A stretch of 64,000 bases of DNA from Leptolyngbya sp. PCC 7375 (GCF_000316115.1 NZ_JH993797.1:620001-684000), one strand, 5' to 3'. Positions 43,574 to 53,274 are shown, numbered from the stretch's first letter. Notes: a model not told the origin generated them from the sequence alone. Program-made: numbers and translations.

Positions 43574-43600
43574 GCTGCACTTGAGCCGCAGGCTCTTTCA

Positions 43601-43667
43601 ACCCCCCGGTTTCTTGATTTTGGGATCTCTTGCAAAGACTATCCCAAAATAGAAACCGGGGGTTTTT
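43601..43667 (+). terminator. Strong intrinsic terminator of guaA
   Basis: A long stem pairs ACCCCC(C)GGTTTCT (43601-43614) with AGAAACCGGGGGT (43651-43663); an inner stem pairs ATTTTGGGA with TCCCAAAAT. Five Ts (43663-43667) follow. It lies about 28 bases behind the guaA stop and just before the end of the convergent PIN/TRAM gene. Confidence 0.85.
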
Positions 43668-43679
43668 GCAGCTGCGCAG

Positions 43680-44759
43680 CTAAGCTGTCGCCGTCCCTTT
43701 AGGGCGTGCAAAAATCATGCGTCCCGCTGACGTTTGTAGAGCGCCAGTAACCACCACCAAAACATTATTGCCGATGTAGCCTTTCCCTGACTCCACAACC
43801 ACCATGGTGCCATCATTCAAATAGCCCACACCCTGGAAATCTTCCTTTCCTTCCTTAAGAATTTTGATCTCGATATCGTCTCCGGGTAAATACGCCGGGC
43901 GAATTGCCTTAGCCAGGTCATTAATATTCAAAATGCCTACCTGCTGCACCCGGGCTACTTTGCTGAGGTTGTAGTCATTGGTAATGAGCATGGCATTCAT
44001 TTCCTGGGCCAGTTTAACGAGCTTAGCGTCTACAGTTGTGATGTCTGAATAATCGGCAGGATCAATAACAACACGGTCGGGATAAGCCGCCCGTAGACGA
44101 TTCAGAATATCCAGCCCCCGTCTACCCCGGGCTCGTTTTTGGTCGTTGGCAGCATCGGCAACGGCCTGTAGTTCCTGTAAAACAAATTGAGGAACAACGA
44201 TCCGACCCTCTAAAAAGCTGGTTTCTAGCAGTCCTTCAATGCGGCCATCAATAATGCAGCTAGTATCCAAAATCTTTGAGGTGGCTGGTTTGAGCGTGCC
44301 TTCTGCAATCAGCATGCTCTCTACGCTGGCAGGGTTGACTAAACGCAGCAATGCGCGTCCTTGAGTGTCAGCCAGATTCATCCCCGAGACTGAAAATATA
44401 ACGCTGTTCATGACAGCTGCCAGGGGTTTGATGAAGTTAAACTCGCTGGGGATCGGCAACAAGAACACGGGGGCCAAAATCAAGTTGGCAATGAGTAGAC
44501 CCAAAATTAAGCCAATGGCCCGAGCAAAAATGCGGTCTGGGGGCAGGGTGCGGATTTGTTTCTCAAACCGCCGATAGCTGGTCTGGGCAACAATGCCTAG
44601 GCCAGTACCAATCAGGCCTCCAAACCCGGCCATGACGGTCCCGAGACCTTCAATGTTGTTAACTTGTCCTAAAACCTGAGGCGGTAGCAGGTCAACACTA
44701 TAAAAACCAACACCTGCCCCTGCAAAAATGAATGAAATTATGATTAATGCGTCTAGCAT
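43680..44759 (-). CDS. PIN/TRAM-domain membrane protein (YacL-like)
   Basis: A 359-residue protein. Four hydrophobic segments fill residues 1-120, then a PIN nuclease domain (about 155-290) with acidic residues in KILDTSCIIDGRIEGL, VLQELQAVAD and LITNDYNLSKVA, then a TRAM RNA-binding domain (about 295-355, AYLPGDDIEIKILKEGKEDFQGVGYLNDGTMVVVE). In Bacillus the homologue YacL is a membrane-bound putative RNase with roles in DNA damage tolerance. Cyanobacterial members have this same order and length. Confidence 0.9.
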   Translation of the reverse strand: MLDALIIISFIFAGAGVGFYSVDLLPPQVLGQVNNIEGLGTVMAGFGGLIGTGLGIVAQTSYRRFEKQIRTLPPDRIFARAIGLILGLLIANLILAPVFLLPIPSEFNFIKPLAAVMNSVIFSVSGMNLADTQGRALLRLVNPASVESMLIAEGTLKPATSKILDTSCIIDGRIEGLLETSFLEGRIVVPQFVLQELQAVADAANDQKRARGRRGLDILNRLRAAYPDRVVIDPADYSDITTVDAKLVKLAQEMNAMLITNDYNLSKVARVQQVGILNINDLAKAIRPAYLPGDDIEIKILKEGKEDFQGVGYLNDGTMVVVESGKGYIGNNVLVVVTGALQTSAGRMIFARPKGTATA

Positions 44760-44893
44760 TCGAATGATGTCGCCCTTAGGGTATATCTATTGATGTGATG
44801 ATGGTGAAGCATACACCATCCCTGGGAAGGCTCAAACAACGACATTATAATCACTGATGTTCCCCACGATTGGGTTACTCCCTGAATGCTTTT

Positions 44894-46105
44894 ATGTTCT
44901 CCAGTGGCCCCATGCCCTTATCGGCCCCTACATCGGCCTACGTTCATATTCCGTTTTGTCGGCGTCGCTGCTTTTACTGTGACTTTCCCATTTCGGTCAT
45001 TGGTAACCGAAAACGCGGAGAAACATCTAGCACCATTAGCACCTATGTCGATTGGCTATGCCAGGAGATCAAGGCTACACCCGTTTTGGGGCCTGTGCTG
45101 AAGACGGTTTTCTTTGGGGGTGGGACGCCATCGTTGCTATCTGTCGCTCAGCTTGAGCAAATTTTGCAGACTCTTGATCAGCAATTTGGCATAGCAGCCG
45201 ATGCAGAAACGTCCATGGAAATGGATCCGGGCACCTTTGATGTGTCCCATGTACAAGGCTACTGTGCCCTAGGGGTGAATCGCATTAGCCTCGGGGTGCA
45301 GGCATTTGACGATGGCTTGTTGGAGCGATGTGGGCGATTCCATCGACTGGTGGATGTGCATCGAGCTGTGGATGATATGCATCAAAGTCAGGTGCCCAGT
45401 TGGAGCTTAGATCTAATTTCAGGATTGCCCTATCAAACGTTGGAGCAGTGGCAGGAGGCATTGGAGAGGGCGATCGCAATCCGTCCCCATCACATCTCCA
45501 TCTACGATCTCACCATCGAACCCCAAACCCCCTTTGGTAAGCAGTATCAGGCAGGGGAGCAACCGCTACCGACCGAAGCAGCCACCGTTGACATGTACCG
45601 GCTAGGGCAGCAGATTCTGACCAACGGGAGCTATGGGCACTACGAAATTTCTAACTATGCCAAACCGGGGCATCAATGCCGCCATAATCGCACCTACTGG
45701 GAAAATCGCCCCTTCTATGGCTTTGGCATGGGAGCCACCAGCTACACCCAGGGACAGCGTTTTGCCCGCCCCCGCACCCAAAAGACTTACCGACAGTGGC
45801 TTAACAATTATCAACAAGCCGGTGGCATTCTAGATGAACCCCCATTACCGTTTACTGAACAACTGACCGATAGTTTGATGGTAGGGTTGCGCCTGGCAGA
45901 AGGTATCGATATTAGCGCTTTTATCAACGCATTTGGTGCGGCCTTTATCGGCATGCTGAATACTCGTTTGCACCCTTATGTAACGTCAGGTCAAGCCGTA
46001 TTTGAAAACAACCGCCTTCGCCTCAGCGATCCCGATGGCTTTCTCATATCGAATACGGTGCTAGCAGATCTCTTTCATGGGATTGAACAACTCACCGAAA
46101 AGTAG
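44894..46105 (+). CDS. hemW: HemW-type radical SAM heme chaperone
   Basis: HemW resembles coproporphyrinogen dehydrogenase HemN but acts as a heme-delivery protein for respiratory enzymes. The protein opens with TSAYVHIPFCRRRCFYCDFPI, the radical SAM CXXXCXXC motif without the extra cysteine of true HemN. VFFGGGTPSLL, EMDPGTF, RISLGVQAFDDGLLERCGR and the HemW C-terminal domain follow. Start candidates are 44870 (TTG), 44894 and 44912 (ATG); none has a clear ribosome site. The stop codon lies inside the left arm of palindrome copy 3. Confidence 0.88.
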   Translation: MFSSGPMPLSAPTSAYVHIPFCRRRCFYCDFPISVIGNRKRGETSSTISTYVDWLCQEIKATPVLGPVLKTVFFGGGTPSLLSVAQLEQILQTLDQQFGIAADAETSMEMDPGTFDVSHVQGYCALGVNRISLGVQAFDDGLLERCGRFHRLVDVHRAVDDMHQSQVPSWSLDLISGLPYQTLEQWQEALERAIAIRPHHISIYDLTIEPQTPFGKQYQAGEQPLPTEAATVDMYRLGQQILTNGSYGHYEISNYAKPGHQCRHNRTYWENRPFYGFGMGATSYTQGQRFARPRTQKTYRQWLNNYQQAGGILDEPPLPFTEQLTDSLMVGLRLAEGIDISAFINAFGAAFIGMLNTRLHPYVTSGQAVFENNRLRLSDPDGFLISNTVLADLFHGIEQLTEK

Positions 46106-46159
46106 CGATCCCTCGTGTGGAGACGTTCCATGGAACGTCTCCACACGAGGGATCGCTAC
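46102..46159. repeat. GTTCCATGGAAC-centred palindrome, copy 3
   Basis: A perfect 58-bp inverted repeat (29-base arms, centre 46130/46131). The inner 30 bases equal the core of copy 2. The outer 14 bases on the left (GTAGCGATCCCTCG) contain the hemW stop codon TAG, and the right outer arm (CGAGGGATCGCTAC) is its exact inverted copy. The right arm must therefore have been copied from the gene end. Confidence 0.85.
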
Positions 46160-46307
46160 CTAGAAAGGCCTTGCCTATTTCCAAAAAACTTAAACGTTTT
46201 GTAACATTGGCAACCATATCTGCGATCCATAATTTGCCAAAGAAAGGATTTGTCCCCTTGCAGTGATGCAGTACGATGAGTCCTTGTGAAAAAAAATCCT
46301 CCCTGCT

Positions 46308-47888
46308 ATGCCGAAGGTACTTGTCTCCGACCCGATTGACCAAGCTGGTCTCGATATTTTGGCCCAGGTGGCCCAAGTTGATGTGAAAACCAAGCTTCCG
46401 CCTGAGGAGCTTGTTCAGATAATCTCCAACTACGATGCTTTGATGATTCGCTCGGGCACTAAGGTTACCAGCGAGGTGATTGAGGCGGCAAGTCAGCTCA
46501 AAATCATCGGTCGGGCTGGGGTGGGTGTCGATAATATCGATGTAGCTGCCGCCACCCGTCGAGGCATTGTGGTGGTCAATTCCCCCGAGGGCAACACCAT
46601 TGCCGCAGCAGAGCATGCCCTAGCGATGATGCTGTCGCTATCGCGCAATATTCCTGAAGCCGATAAATCAGTCAAAGAGTCTGCTTGGAATCGTAAACAG
46701 TTTACCGGCGTAGAAGTTTACAAAAAGATTCTCGGCGTGGTCGGTCTCGGTAAAATTGGCTCCCATGTGGCTACGGTTGCCCGCTCAATGGGAATGACTA
46801 TTCTGGCCTACGATCCCTTCATTTCTAAGGAGCGGGCGGCTGAATTAAACTGTAACTTAGTGGATTTAGACCTCCTTTTCCAAGAAGCCGACTACATTAC
46901 TCTACACATTCCCAAAACCAAGGAAACTGCCCACTTGATCAACGCTGAAGCGCTGGCCAAGATGAAACCAACGACCCGTATTATTAACTGTGCTCGCGGC
47001 GGCATCATTGACGAGGCCGCTTTGTATGAAGCCCTGAAAAATGGCGTCATTGCCGGTGCCGCTCTCGATGTTTACGAAGCGGAACCCTTAGGAGAGAGCG
47101 CTCTGCGAGAGCTTGGCAAATCTGTTGTTCTCACCCCCCACTTGGGCGCTTCCACCACCGAAGCCCAAATTAATGTGGCGGTGGATGTGGCTGAACAGAT
47201 TCGCGATGTGTTGTTGGGACTCCCTGCCCGGTCGGCTGTGAACATCCCTGGCCTACGCCCCGATGTACTAGAAAAGCTGCGCCCCTATCTACAGTTGGCT
47301 GAAACCTTAGGTAACTTGGTAGGTCAGTTGGCCGGTGGACGTGTGGAGCAAGTGCAAATCCGTCTCCAGGGTGAGCTGGCAAATCAAGATAGTAAGCCCA
47401 TCGTAATCGCCACTCTCAAAGGCCTATTAACAAATGCTTTGAGAGAACGGGTGAACTATGTTAATGCCTCCATTGAAGCTAAGGAACGGGGCATTAAAGT
47501 GATTGAGACTCGTGATGCTAGTATCAAGGACTTTACGGGGTCCCTTTATGTCTCCGCCCAGGGGTCCCTGGGTGAGCATTCAGTAACGGGCGTTATTCTC
47601 GGTGGCAGTGAAGTACGTATTACTGACATCAACCAGTTTCCCATCAACGTGCCTCCCACCAAGTACATGTTGTTCACCCTGCACCGCGATATGCCAGGAA
47701 TTATTGGCAAAATCGGGTCTTTACTGGGGAGTTTTAACGTCAATATTGCCAGCATGCAGGTGGGACGCCAGATTGTGCGCGGCGATGCCGTTATGGTGTT
47801 GAGCATTGACGATCCGCTACCCGATGGGATTCTCGAAGAGATTACAAAAGTGCCTGGCATTCGCGATGCGTATACCGTCGCCCTATAA
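46308..47888 (+). CDS. serA: D-3-phosphoglycerate dehydrogenase
   Basis: Oxidises 3-phosphoglycerate, the first step of serine synthesis, using NAD. The 526 residues have the full long form: substrate domain (ALMIRSGTKVT), NAD loop GVVGLGKIGSHVA near 144, catalytic residues in NCARGGIIDE and the EAEPL segment, the His of TPHLGAST near 282, an intervening ASB domain, and a C-terminal ACT domain (about 452-526, YMLFTLHRDMPGIIGKIGSLLG) for serine feedback. Length and order are typical of cyanobacteria and plants. Confidence 0.95.
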   Translation: MPKVLVSDPIDQAGLDILAQVAQVDVKTKLPPEELVQIISNYDALMIRSGTKVTSEVIEAASQLKIIGRAGVGVDNIDVAAATRRGIVVVNSPEGNTIAAAEHALAMMLSLSRNIPEADKSVKESAWNRKQFTGVEVYKKILGVVGLGKIGSHVATVARSMGMTILAYDPFISKERAAELNCNLVDLDLLFQEADYITLHIPKTKETAHLINAEALAKMKPTTRIINCARGGIIDEAALYEALKNGVIAGAALDVYEAEPLGESALRELGKSVVLTPHLGASTTEAQINVAVDVAEQIRDVLLGLPARSAVNIPGLRPDVLEKLRPYLQLAETLGNLVGQLAGGRVEQVQIRLQGELANQDSKPIVIATLKGLLTNALRERVNYVNASIEAKERGIKVIETRDASIKDFTGSLYVSAQGSLGEHSVTGVILGGSEVRITDINQFPINVPPTKYMLFTLHRDMPGIIGKIGSLLGSFNVNIASMQVGRQIVRGDAVMVLSIDDPLPDGILEEITKVPGIRDAYTVAL

Positions 47889-47900
47889 AATGGGTTAACC

Positions 47901-47941
47901 ATGACTGTGTTAAGGACACTCCAAGTCTGTAACACAGTCAT
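47901..47941 (+). repeat. 12-bp stem-loop between serA and prmA
   Basis: ATGACTGTGTTA (47901-47912) pairs perfectly with TAACACAGTCAT (47930-47941) around a 17-base loop, 12 bases behind the serA stop. No T-run follows, so it may lower rather than stop read-through into prmA, which starts 30 bases later. Confidence 0.55.
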
Positions 47942-47970
47942 TGCTGATTTCTATAACCCTTACGAAAGCC

Positions 47971-48855
47971 TTGGCAAACACTTGGTGGGAAATACAAGTT
48001 ACCTGCTCCCCACTGCTTGAGGATACGATCTTCTGGCGGTTTGAAGATTGGCATGGGCGCGGCACCGCCAGCGAGCGCTGGGGGCAACAAAGCCGAGTGA
48101 AAGCCTATTTTCCACAAGAGCAGTTTTGTAATGTTGATTTGGCCGCCCTAGCCTTGCGGTTTCAGCAAGACGCTCTATGTTTGGGTATCCACGAACTACC
48201 TGATGTCACCTGGCATCTGATTGAAGATGAGGATTGGTCCAAAAGCTGGAAAAAATATTGGCACCCTCAACCGATTGGTGATCGGCTATTGATCAATCCG
48301 GCTTGGATGGACCCCCCTACTGACTCGTCGCGTTTAGTGCTCAAGCTGGACCCAGGAACCGCCTTTGGCACCGGTACCCATCCAACGACCCAACTATGCC
48401 TGGAAGCGCTGGAGATGCGTTTAAGCGACGCTCAACCAGTGACCCTGGCAGATATTGGCTGTGGGTCTGGCATTCTATCCATTGGCGCAATTCTGCTCGG
48501 TGCTCAACGGGTTTATGCTGTCGATACAGACCCCCTGGCTGTTAAGGCCACGGGTGAAAATCGGGCTCTCAACAATATGGATGCGAGTCGCATTCAGGTT
48601 ACCCAAGGGAGTATCGACAGCCTCAAGGTGAGTGAACCCGTCGACGGCATCTTGTGCAACATTTTGGCCGAGATCATCGTTGAGCTGATTCCGCATTTTA
48701 ATGCCATTGCCAAAGAGTCCACCTGGGGGATTTTGAGCGGTGTTTTGTTGGAACAATCGAAGTGGGTGGCCGATACCCTCGAAGAGCATAATTGGACGGT
48801 AGCTACGCTCTGGCGACGTGAAGATTGGTGCTGCTTGAATATTCGGCGTCCTTAA
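47971..48855 (+). CDS. prmA: Ribosomal protein L11 methyltransferase
   Basis: Methylates several amino groups of ribosomal protein L11 with SAM. The TTG at 47971 gives [10 protein letters not shown], the common cyanobacterial start, and 294 residues (a TTG at 47941 is the longest). The SAM fold shows [24 protein letters not shown] near 130, [20 protein letters not shown] near 165 and [14 protein letters not shown] (NILA in place of the NPPY motif of other methylases, as in PrmA). A small membrane-protein gene follows after 11 bases. Confidence 0.9.
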   Translation: MANTWWEIQVTCSPLLEDTIFWRFEDWHGRGTASERWGQQSRVKAYFPQEQFCNVDLAALALRFQQDALCLGIHELPDVTWHLIEDEDWSKSWKKYWHPQPIGDRLLINPAWMDPPTDSSRLVLKLDPGTAFGTGTHPTTQLCLEALEMRLSDAQPVTLADIGCGSGILSIGAILLGAQRVYAVDTDPLAVKATGENRALNNMDASRIQVTQGSIDSLKVSEPVDGILCNILAEIIVELIPHFNAIAKESTWGILSGVLLEQSKWVADTLEEHNWTVATLWRREDWCCLNIRRP

Positions 48856-48866
48856 GGAATGGAGTA

Positions 48867-49043
48867 ATGACTATGGATAGCGGGTTGTATGTGTTGAAAA
48901 TTGCGATCGCATCCGCCCTACTCAGTGTCTTAATTAAATGGATAGGGCCAATGATCGCGCCGCCCGAATCCATTGCACTCATTCTTGTCTTACTGCCAAC
49001 AACTATTCTAGGCAGCTGGCTTCTGAGTCGTTGGAGCCGATAA
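48867..49043 (+). CDS. Small two-span membrane protein
   Basis: From the ATG at 48867, with AAGGAATGGAG upstream, a 58-residue protein made almost entirely of two hydrophobic segments (YVLKIAIASALLSVLIKWIG and IALILVLLPTTILGSWLL). It lies between prmA and the HcyBio gene with gaps of 11 and 8 bases, so all three are probably co-transcribed. Function unknown. Confidence 0.65.
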   Translation: MTMDSGLYVLKIAIASALLSVLIKWIGPMIAPPESIALILVLLPTTILGSWLLSRWSR

Positions 49044-49051
49044 CGTCTGCC

Positions 49052-50239
49052 ATGGCCACCACCCGCACCATCCCTGAAATTAATCAAAAAATCAACGACG
49101 GCAGCGTCACCGTATGGACCGTCGAAGAAACTAAAGTCAACGTGGCAGAACTCGGCCTAGAGGCGGCCACTAAAGCGGTGGATGTGGTCACCACCGGCAC
49201 CTTTGAACCCATGGAGTCCTCCGGGGCGATTATTAATCTCGGCCATACCGATCCCCCCATTAACATCCGAGAATGTTATCTGGATGGGGTACTGGCCTAT
49301 GCCGGTTTTGGTGCGGTTGATCTCTATCTTGGGGCTAGCCAGACCGTCAGTAATAATCGTTGGGGAGATACAGCAGAAAATAACGATATTACGAGTGAAC
49401 GGGGTGGGGGCCACGTCATTTCTACCTTGATTGCCGGCAAGTCGGTCAATCTCCGAGCCATCGGCCAAGTCAGCGACTGTTATCCCCGCTCCACCCTAGA
49501 TATCTCCATTACCCGAGATACGATCAATCAATTTTATCTGTTCAATCCCCGTAACCTTTACCAAAACTTTATTGTCGGGGTTAACAGCAGTGACCGCCCT
49601 CTACTCACCTACCTGGGTCCACTACAGCCGTTTCTCGGGAATGCTGTCTATGCTAATGCCGGTGCACTTTCACCCATGCTGAACGATCCTCAAATGCAGA
49701 CGATTGGCATTGGCAGTCGGTTATTTGTGGGAGGAGCCCCCGGCTACATAGCTTGGGAAGGGACTCAACACTTCCCTCTACAAAAACGATTGCCTAACGG
49801 TACGCCCGTTGGCCCCTCTGCCACCGTTGCCCTGATCGGAGATGCGAAACAAATGCAACCTGAATGGGTTCGTGGTTGCTACTTTACTGGCTATGGGCCG
49901 TCCCTGATGCTGGGTGTGGGTGTCCCCATACCCGTTTTAGATGAAGCTGTTTTACAGAGATGTGCCGTTGACGATAAAGACATCCTGGCCCCAGTGATTG
50001 ATTTTTCAATTCCCCGCCGGGTCCGGCCCAGTTTCGGCTTGGTCAGCTATCAGCAACTTAAATCAGGTCGTCTTACCATCAACGGGAGCCGTGTGAGAAC
50101 GGCTCCCCTATCCAGCCTTTATCTTGGGCGCAAGGTTGCGACCACCCTAAAAGACTGGATTATCCAAGGTAAGTTTCAACTCAGTGAGCCGGTTGCTCCC
50201 CTACCGAGACAAACAGCCTTTCTGCCCCAGAATAACTGA
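49052..50239 (+). CDS. Homocysteine biosynthesis (HcyBio/DUF39) protein
   Basis: From the ATG at 49052 a 395-residue protein of the HcyBio family. In methanogens and some anaerobes this family is the L-aspartate semialdehyde sulfurtransferase that makes homocysteine from aspartate semialdehyde and sulfide. Conserved cysteines are in NIRECYLDGVLAYAG (near 75) and GQVSDCYPRSTLD (near 144); GGAPGYIAWEGTQH and RGCYFTGYGPSLMLGVGVPIPVLDE are further family blocks. The CBS and ferredoxin-type partner domains found in methanogens are not fused here. Its use in an oxygenic phototroph is unclear. Confidence 0.82.
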   Translation: MATTRTIPEINQKINDGSVTVWTVEETKVNVAELGLEAATKAVDVVTTGTFEPMESSGAIINLGHTDPPINIRECYLDGVLAYAGFGAVDLYLGASQTVSNNRWGDTAENNDITSERGGGHVISTLIAGKSVNLRAIGQVSDCYPRSTLDISITRDTINQFYLFNPRNLYQNFIVGVNSSDRPLLTYLGPLQPFLGNAVYANAGALSPMLNDPQMQTIGIGSRLFVGGAPGYIAWEGTQHFPLQKRLPNGTPVGPSATVALIGDAKQMQPEWVRGCYFTGYGPSLMLGVGVPIPVLDEAVLQRCAVDDKDILAPVIDFSIPRRVRPSFGLVSYQQLKSGRLTINGSRVRTAPLSSLYLGRKVATTLKDWIIQGKFQLSEPVAPLPRQTAFLPQNN

Positions 50240-50298
50240 GGCCAACATTGCATAGCTAGGGCATAGTTGGGGGATGCAGCTGGGAAGATGCAGCCGCT

Positions 50299-51396
50299 TT
50301 AACCCTCTGAGCGCTCGGCATCAACCACCTCATTGCTGTTGCCCACTTTGACCACCTTGGGCGCATCTGCATTGGGCTTTTCCACCTTGGCAGCATCATC
50401 CTTAACCAGGTTAGGTTTAGGACGTCCTCCACGCTTTGATGATGGCGGCCGCCGCTTACCGCCGCCGCCGCCGCCACCCATTGGCTTTTTCTTAGAACGC
50501 TTTTTCGGGGGGACAGCGCCGACATAGCTACCATCGGTTAGGATCAACTGGTTTCCCTGCCGCTGCACATGCATATCCCAAAAGTAGCCAATGGTTTTAA
50601 CACCAATGTTGCCATTGATCACTAGCTTAAAGGGACGTTTGGGCTGTTTCCCAGTGCGCATCTTTTGCACGATACTAACGGTGATCTCCTCTTTCCGTTC
50701 ATCGAATTTGATCACCTCACCGCGAATAGAAAAGTAATCGGGCTGCACGGCATCAGCGGGTGTTTCGAGCACGTCATCCTCTTCATCGCCCAAGGTCTCT
50801 GGCTCCCATACACCGACGATTTGTACGGCCATACCAATGTCATCTTGGAAAATAGTGCGTGGATAAACCACCCAGAGGTGATCTTTTTCTAAATCTAGAT
50901 GCTTTTTAACCAAGCTGGTTGTGCGTCCTAAGAGCACAGCACAGGTTGTAGTGCCATCGTGGTTAACAATGTTACCCCGGTTAAACGTTTCTTCTGAGGG
51001 CTCATAGCGTCCTTTTAACAGACCAATTGCTCTGTACTGCATGGGCTCACTAGGCGGTGCAATCGGCTGCAACCTGGGTTGAGGCGTTTCTGGCTCAGTA
51101 GGCGTATCTTCTACTGGGGGCTCAGCTACTGATGGTTCAGTAGGCTCACTCTCCGTAGGCTTGGGGTCCGGCTCGGACACGATTGGCGTTGGCTCAAGGG
51201 CATCTGCTTTCTTTAAGGCAACTGCTTCAATCGTTGGCTTTTTAGGAGGCTCTTCAACGGGGGCAACAGGCTTAGCTGGTCGTCTAGGTGGCTTCTTAAG
51301 AGCAGGACTATCAGAGTTAGCAGCTGCGCTAGCATCCGAATTGTGATCGGATGAAGTATTGGACATTTCAGGGGGGCGACTGTCTGCAGAACTCAT
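50299..51396 (-). CDS. Conserved cyanobacterial protein with disordered N- and C-termini
   Basis: The ATG at 51396 has a GGAGG site and gives 365 residues. The first 115 residues are rich in Pro, Glu and Ala and likely disordered. A central folded domain (about 120-290: YRAIGLLKGRYEPSEETFNRGNIV, LLGRTTSLVKKHLDLEKDHLWVVYPR, FKLVINGNIGVKTIGYFWDMHV) looks like OB-type beta structure. The tail is basic with a glycine run (KKRSKKKPMGGGGGGGKRR), suited to nucleic-acid binding. An RNA-linked role is possible but unproven. Confidence 0.7.
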   Translation of the reverse strand: MSSADSRPPEMSNTSSDHNSDASAAANSDSPALKKPPRRPAKPVAPVEEPPKKPTIEAVALKKADALEPTPIVSEPDPKPTESEPTEPSVAEPPVEDTPTEPETPQPRLQPIAPPSEPMQYRAIGLLKGRYEPSEETFNRGNIVNHDGTTTCAVLLGRTTSLVKKHLDLEKDHLWVVYPRTIFQDDIGMAVQIVGVWEPETLGDEEDDVLETPADAVQPDYFSIRGEVIKFDERKEEITVSIVQKMRTGKQPKRPFKLVINGNIGVKTIGYFWDMHVQRQGNQLILTDGSYVGAVPPKKRSKKKPMGGGGGGGKRRPPSSKRGGRPKPNLVKDDAAKVEKPNADAPKVVKVGNSNEVVDAERSEG

Positions 51397-51957
51397 TAAT
51401 CTCGAAACCTCCTCAATCAGGAAAATCGGCTTACTTAACAATTTGAACAATAGTTTAGGGGGTAGCTATAAGTCGCTACAGATTTAGATATCTAACTAAC
51501 ATCTGACTAATTACTTATATCTGGTTTGTATCTGTATCTATCTAGAAATCATAAAAATAAAATTGACATGGAATTGCTGTTTGGTTGAACCTAGCAGTTT
51601 TTAGAGAAATAAACCAAGTCTATCTAGAAAAAAATAGTTGGAATCGTGACTTAAACAATTAAGTTCATGGTCGCTTTTACGTTACCATTCATAGATTTTG
51701 ACAGATGTCAGCTCAATTTAAGGATATTCTGTCTGATCAAATATTTTGAATCGTGTTCCCCATGATGTGACGCACTTTAAAGATAGTTGGGGCAATTCCT
51801 AAGGAAATATTTACTATTTTTTGTTCATAATCAGTTGGAACGTTTTAAAACGAATAGTCGGTTGTACGAACACTAACCATGGGGTGTATCAGGGGCCAAG
51901 CGGTCCTGACTCATTTGGGTTTAATATGGGCAAGTTGCTTTGAAGGAGGGGAGCCCT
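51397..51957. other. 561-base AT-rich divergent spacer
   Basis: The longest gene-free stretch of the window. Between 51482 and 51550 the words ATCTG/TATCT recur about seven times with irregular spacing, which might be binding sites. No protein-like frame with a ribosome site and no clear hairpin was seen on either strand. It must contain the promoters of both flanking genes. Confidence 0.4.
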
Positions 51958-52917
51958 GTGGCTGTCAAACGCAATCGCTGGCTGATTGGCGGTATTTTAT
52001 TCCTAGCTGTTGCTGCACTGTTAGCGGTCTCACTTGGACCCTTAATTCAGGCGGCATTTAATCAGAATCCTGGCTATGACAACAGTGTACCCACGGCTAC
52101 GGAGACTGATCGTCGGGCCGAGTTAGAAGGTCGAGCCAACGGCTATGAATTAGTTTTGGAACGTGAACCGGATAACCAGGCGGCCCTTGAGGGACTGGTG
52201 GAAGCCCGCATTACCCTGGGGGATTTGGCTGGTGCGGCTGAGCCATTAGCTCGCCTGGCAGAATTGAATCCCCAGGAGCCGCGATATTCCGTATTGTTAG
52301 CCCAGACTAAGCAACAGCTTAATGATTTAGAAGGGGCTGCCCAAACCTACCGCAGTGTATTGACCTCCACACCTGGCAATATGGAGGCACTACAGGGTCT
52401 GGTTGCTTTACTGGTGCAGCAGGAGCGCCCCCAGGCAGCGATTGGTTTGCTGCAGGACACCCTGAAAACAGCTGAGCAGTCTAATCAGATTCAGCCCGGC
52501 ACCATTGATGTTATTGCGGTCAAATTGCTTCTAGGTCAGATTTATGCTGACCAGTCCCGGTTTGAAGATGCGATCGCAACCTACGATACGGCCATCCAGG
52601 ATGCTCAAACAGTCAGCGGCACACCAGACTTTCGCCCCATACTTGCCAAAGGTCTTATTCTCAGGGAGATGGGCAACGAAGATGAAGCCCAGCCTCTCTT
52701 TGAATCGGCGCTGTCCCTGGCCCCGGTTCAGTTTAAAGACCGGATCCAGCAGCTGATTAATCAACCCCCTGTTAGGGAGGCCACCGAAAATACCCCTAGC
52801 GAAGACGTGCCTAGCCTCAATGAGGCCCCAGCTAACCAACCCGCTGAAGCCTCTCCTGAAACTGTTATACCTGAACCGGTTGAAGCCCCTGAAGCGGTTG
52901 AATCAGACGCCAATTAG
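51958..52917 (+). CDS. Membrane-anchored TPR protein
   Basis: The GTG at 51958 follows an AAGGAGGGG site and gives 319 residues. One N-terminal span (about 8-30, WLIGGILFLAVAALLAVSLGPLI) anchors a TPR region: ANGYELVLEREPDNQAALEGLVEARITLGDLAGAA, EPRYSVLLAQTKQQLNDLEGAAQTYRSVLTSTP, and RFEDAIATYDTAIQDAQ. The last 60 residues are acidic, proline-rich and probably disordered. It is likely a scaffold for complex assembly at the membrane, as with several cyanobacterial TPR proteins. Target unknown. Confidence 0.78.
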   Translation: MAVKRNRWLIGGILFLAVAALLAVSLGPLIQAAFNQNPGYDNSVPTATETDRRAELEGRANGYELVLEREPDNQAALEGLVEARITLGDLAGAAEPLARLAELNPQEPRYSVLLAQTKQQLNDLEGAAQTYRSVLTSTPGNMEALQGLVALLVQQERPQAAIGLLQDTLKTAEQSNQIQPGTIDVIAVKLLLGQIYADQSRFEDAIATYDTAIQDAQTVSGTPDFRPILAKGLILREMGNEDEAQPLFESALSLAPVQFKDRIQQLINQPPVREATENTPSEDVPSLNEAPANQPAEASPETVIPEPVEAPEAVESDAN

Positions 52918-52938
52918 CGCTTTTTGTTAAGCCGCTCA

Positions 52939-53274
52939 TTAGGACGCCGTTTGACTGGGCATTGGCTGGTTACTAAAAGCACGGTTTTGGTTGCCCTCTG
53001 ATGCGATCTCATCCATTTCACTGAATTCGATATGGTTGATCAGAGTGGTGACAAAGGCAAATAGCAAAAATGGCAATGATAGGACCAGGATCAACCCAAC
53101 ACAAACCAGAGCATAAATAGGACGACTAGACCCCATGAGAGCCAGGGCAGTTGCCAAGCTCAAAAACAGCACAATGAGCCAGACAATGATCTGGCCATAG
53201 ATATCACCAAAGGTCAACGTGCAAACAAACCGGTACTTAGAGGCGTTGTTCATATTGCCAATACTCATACTCAT
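52939..53274 (-). CDS. Conserved two-span membrane protein
   Basis: A 111-residue protein starting MSMSIGNMNNASKYRFVCTLTFGDIYGQ, a pattern I recognise as conserved among cyanobacteria. Two hydrophobic segments (about 28-48, IIVWLIVLFLSLATALALMG, and 53-77, YALVCVGLILVLSLPFLLFAFVTTL) precede a polar tail. Convergent with the TPR gene. Function unknown. Confidence 0.65.
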   Translation of the reverse strand: MSMSIGNMNNASKYRFVCTLTFGDIYGQIIVWLIVLFLSLATALALMGSSRPIYALVCVGLILVLSLPFLLFAFVTTLINHIEFSEMDEIASEGNQNRAFSNQPMPSQTAS

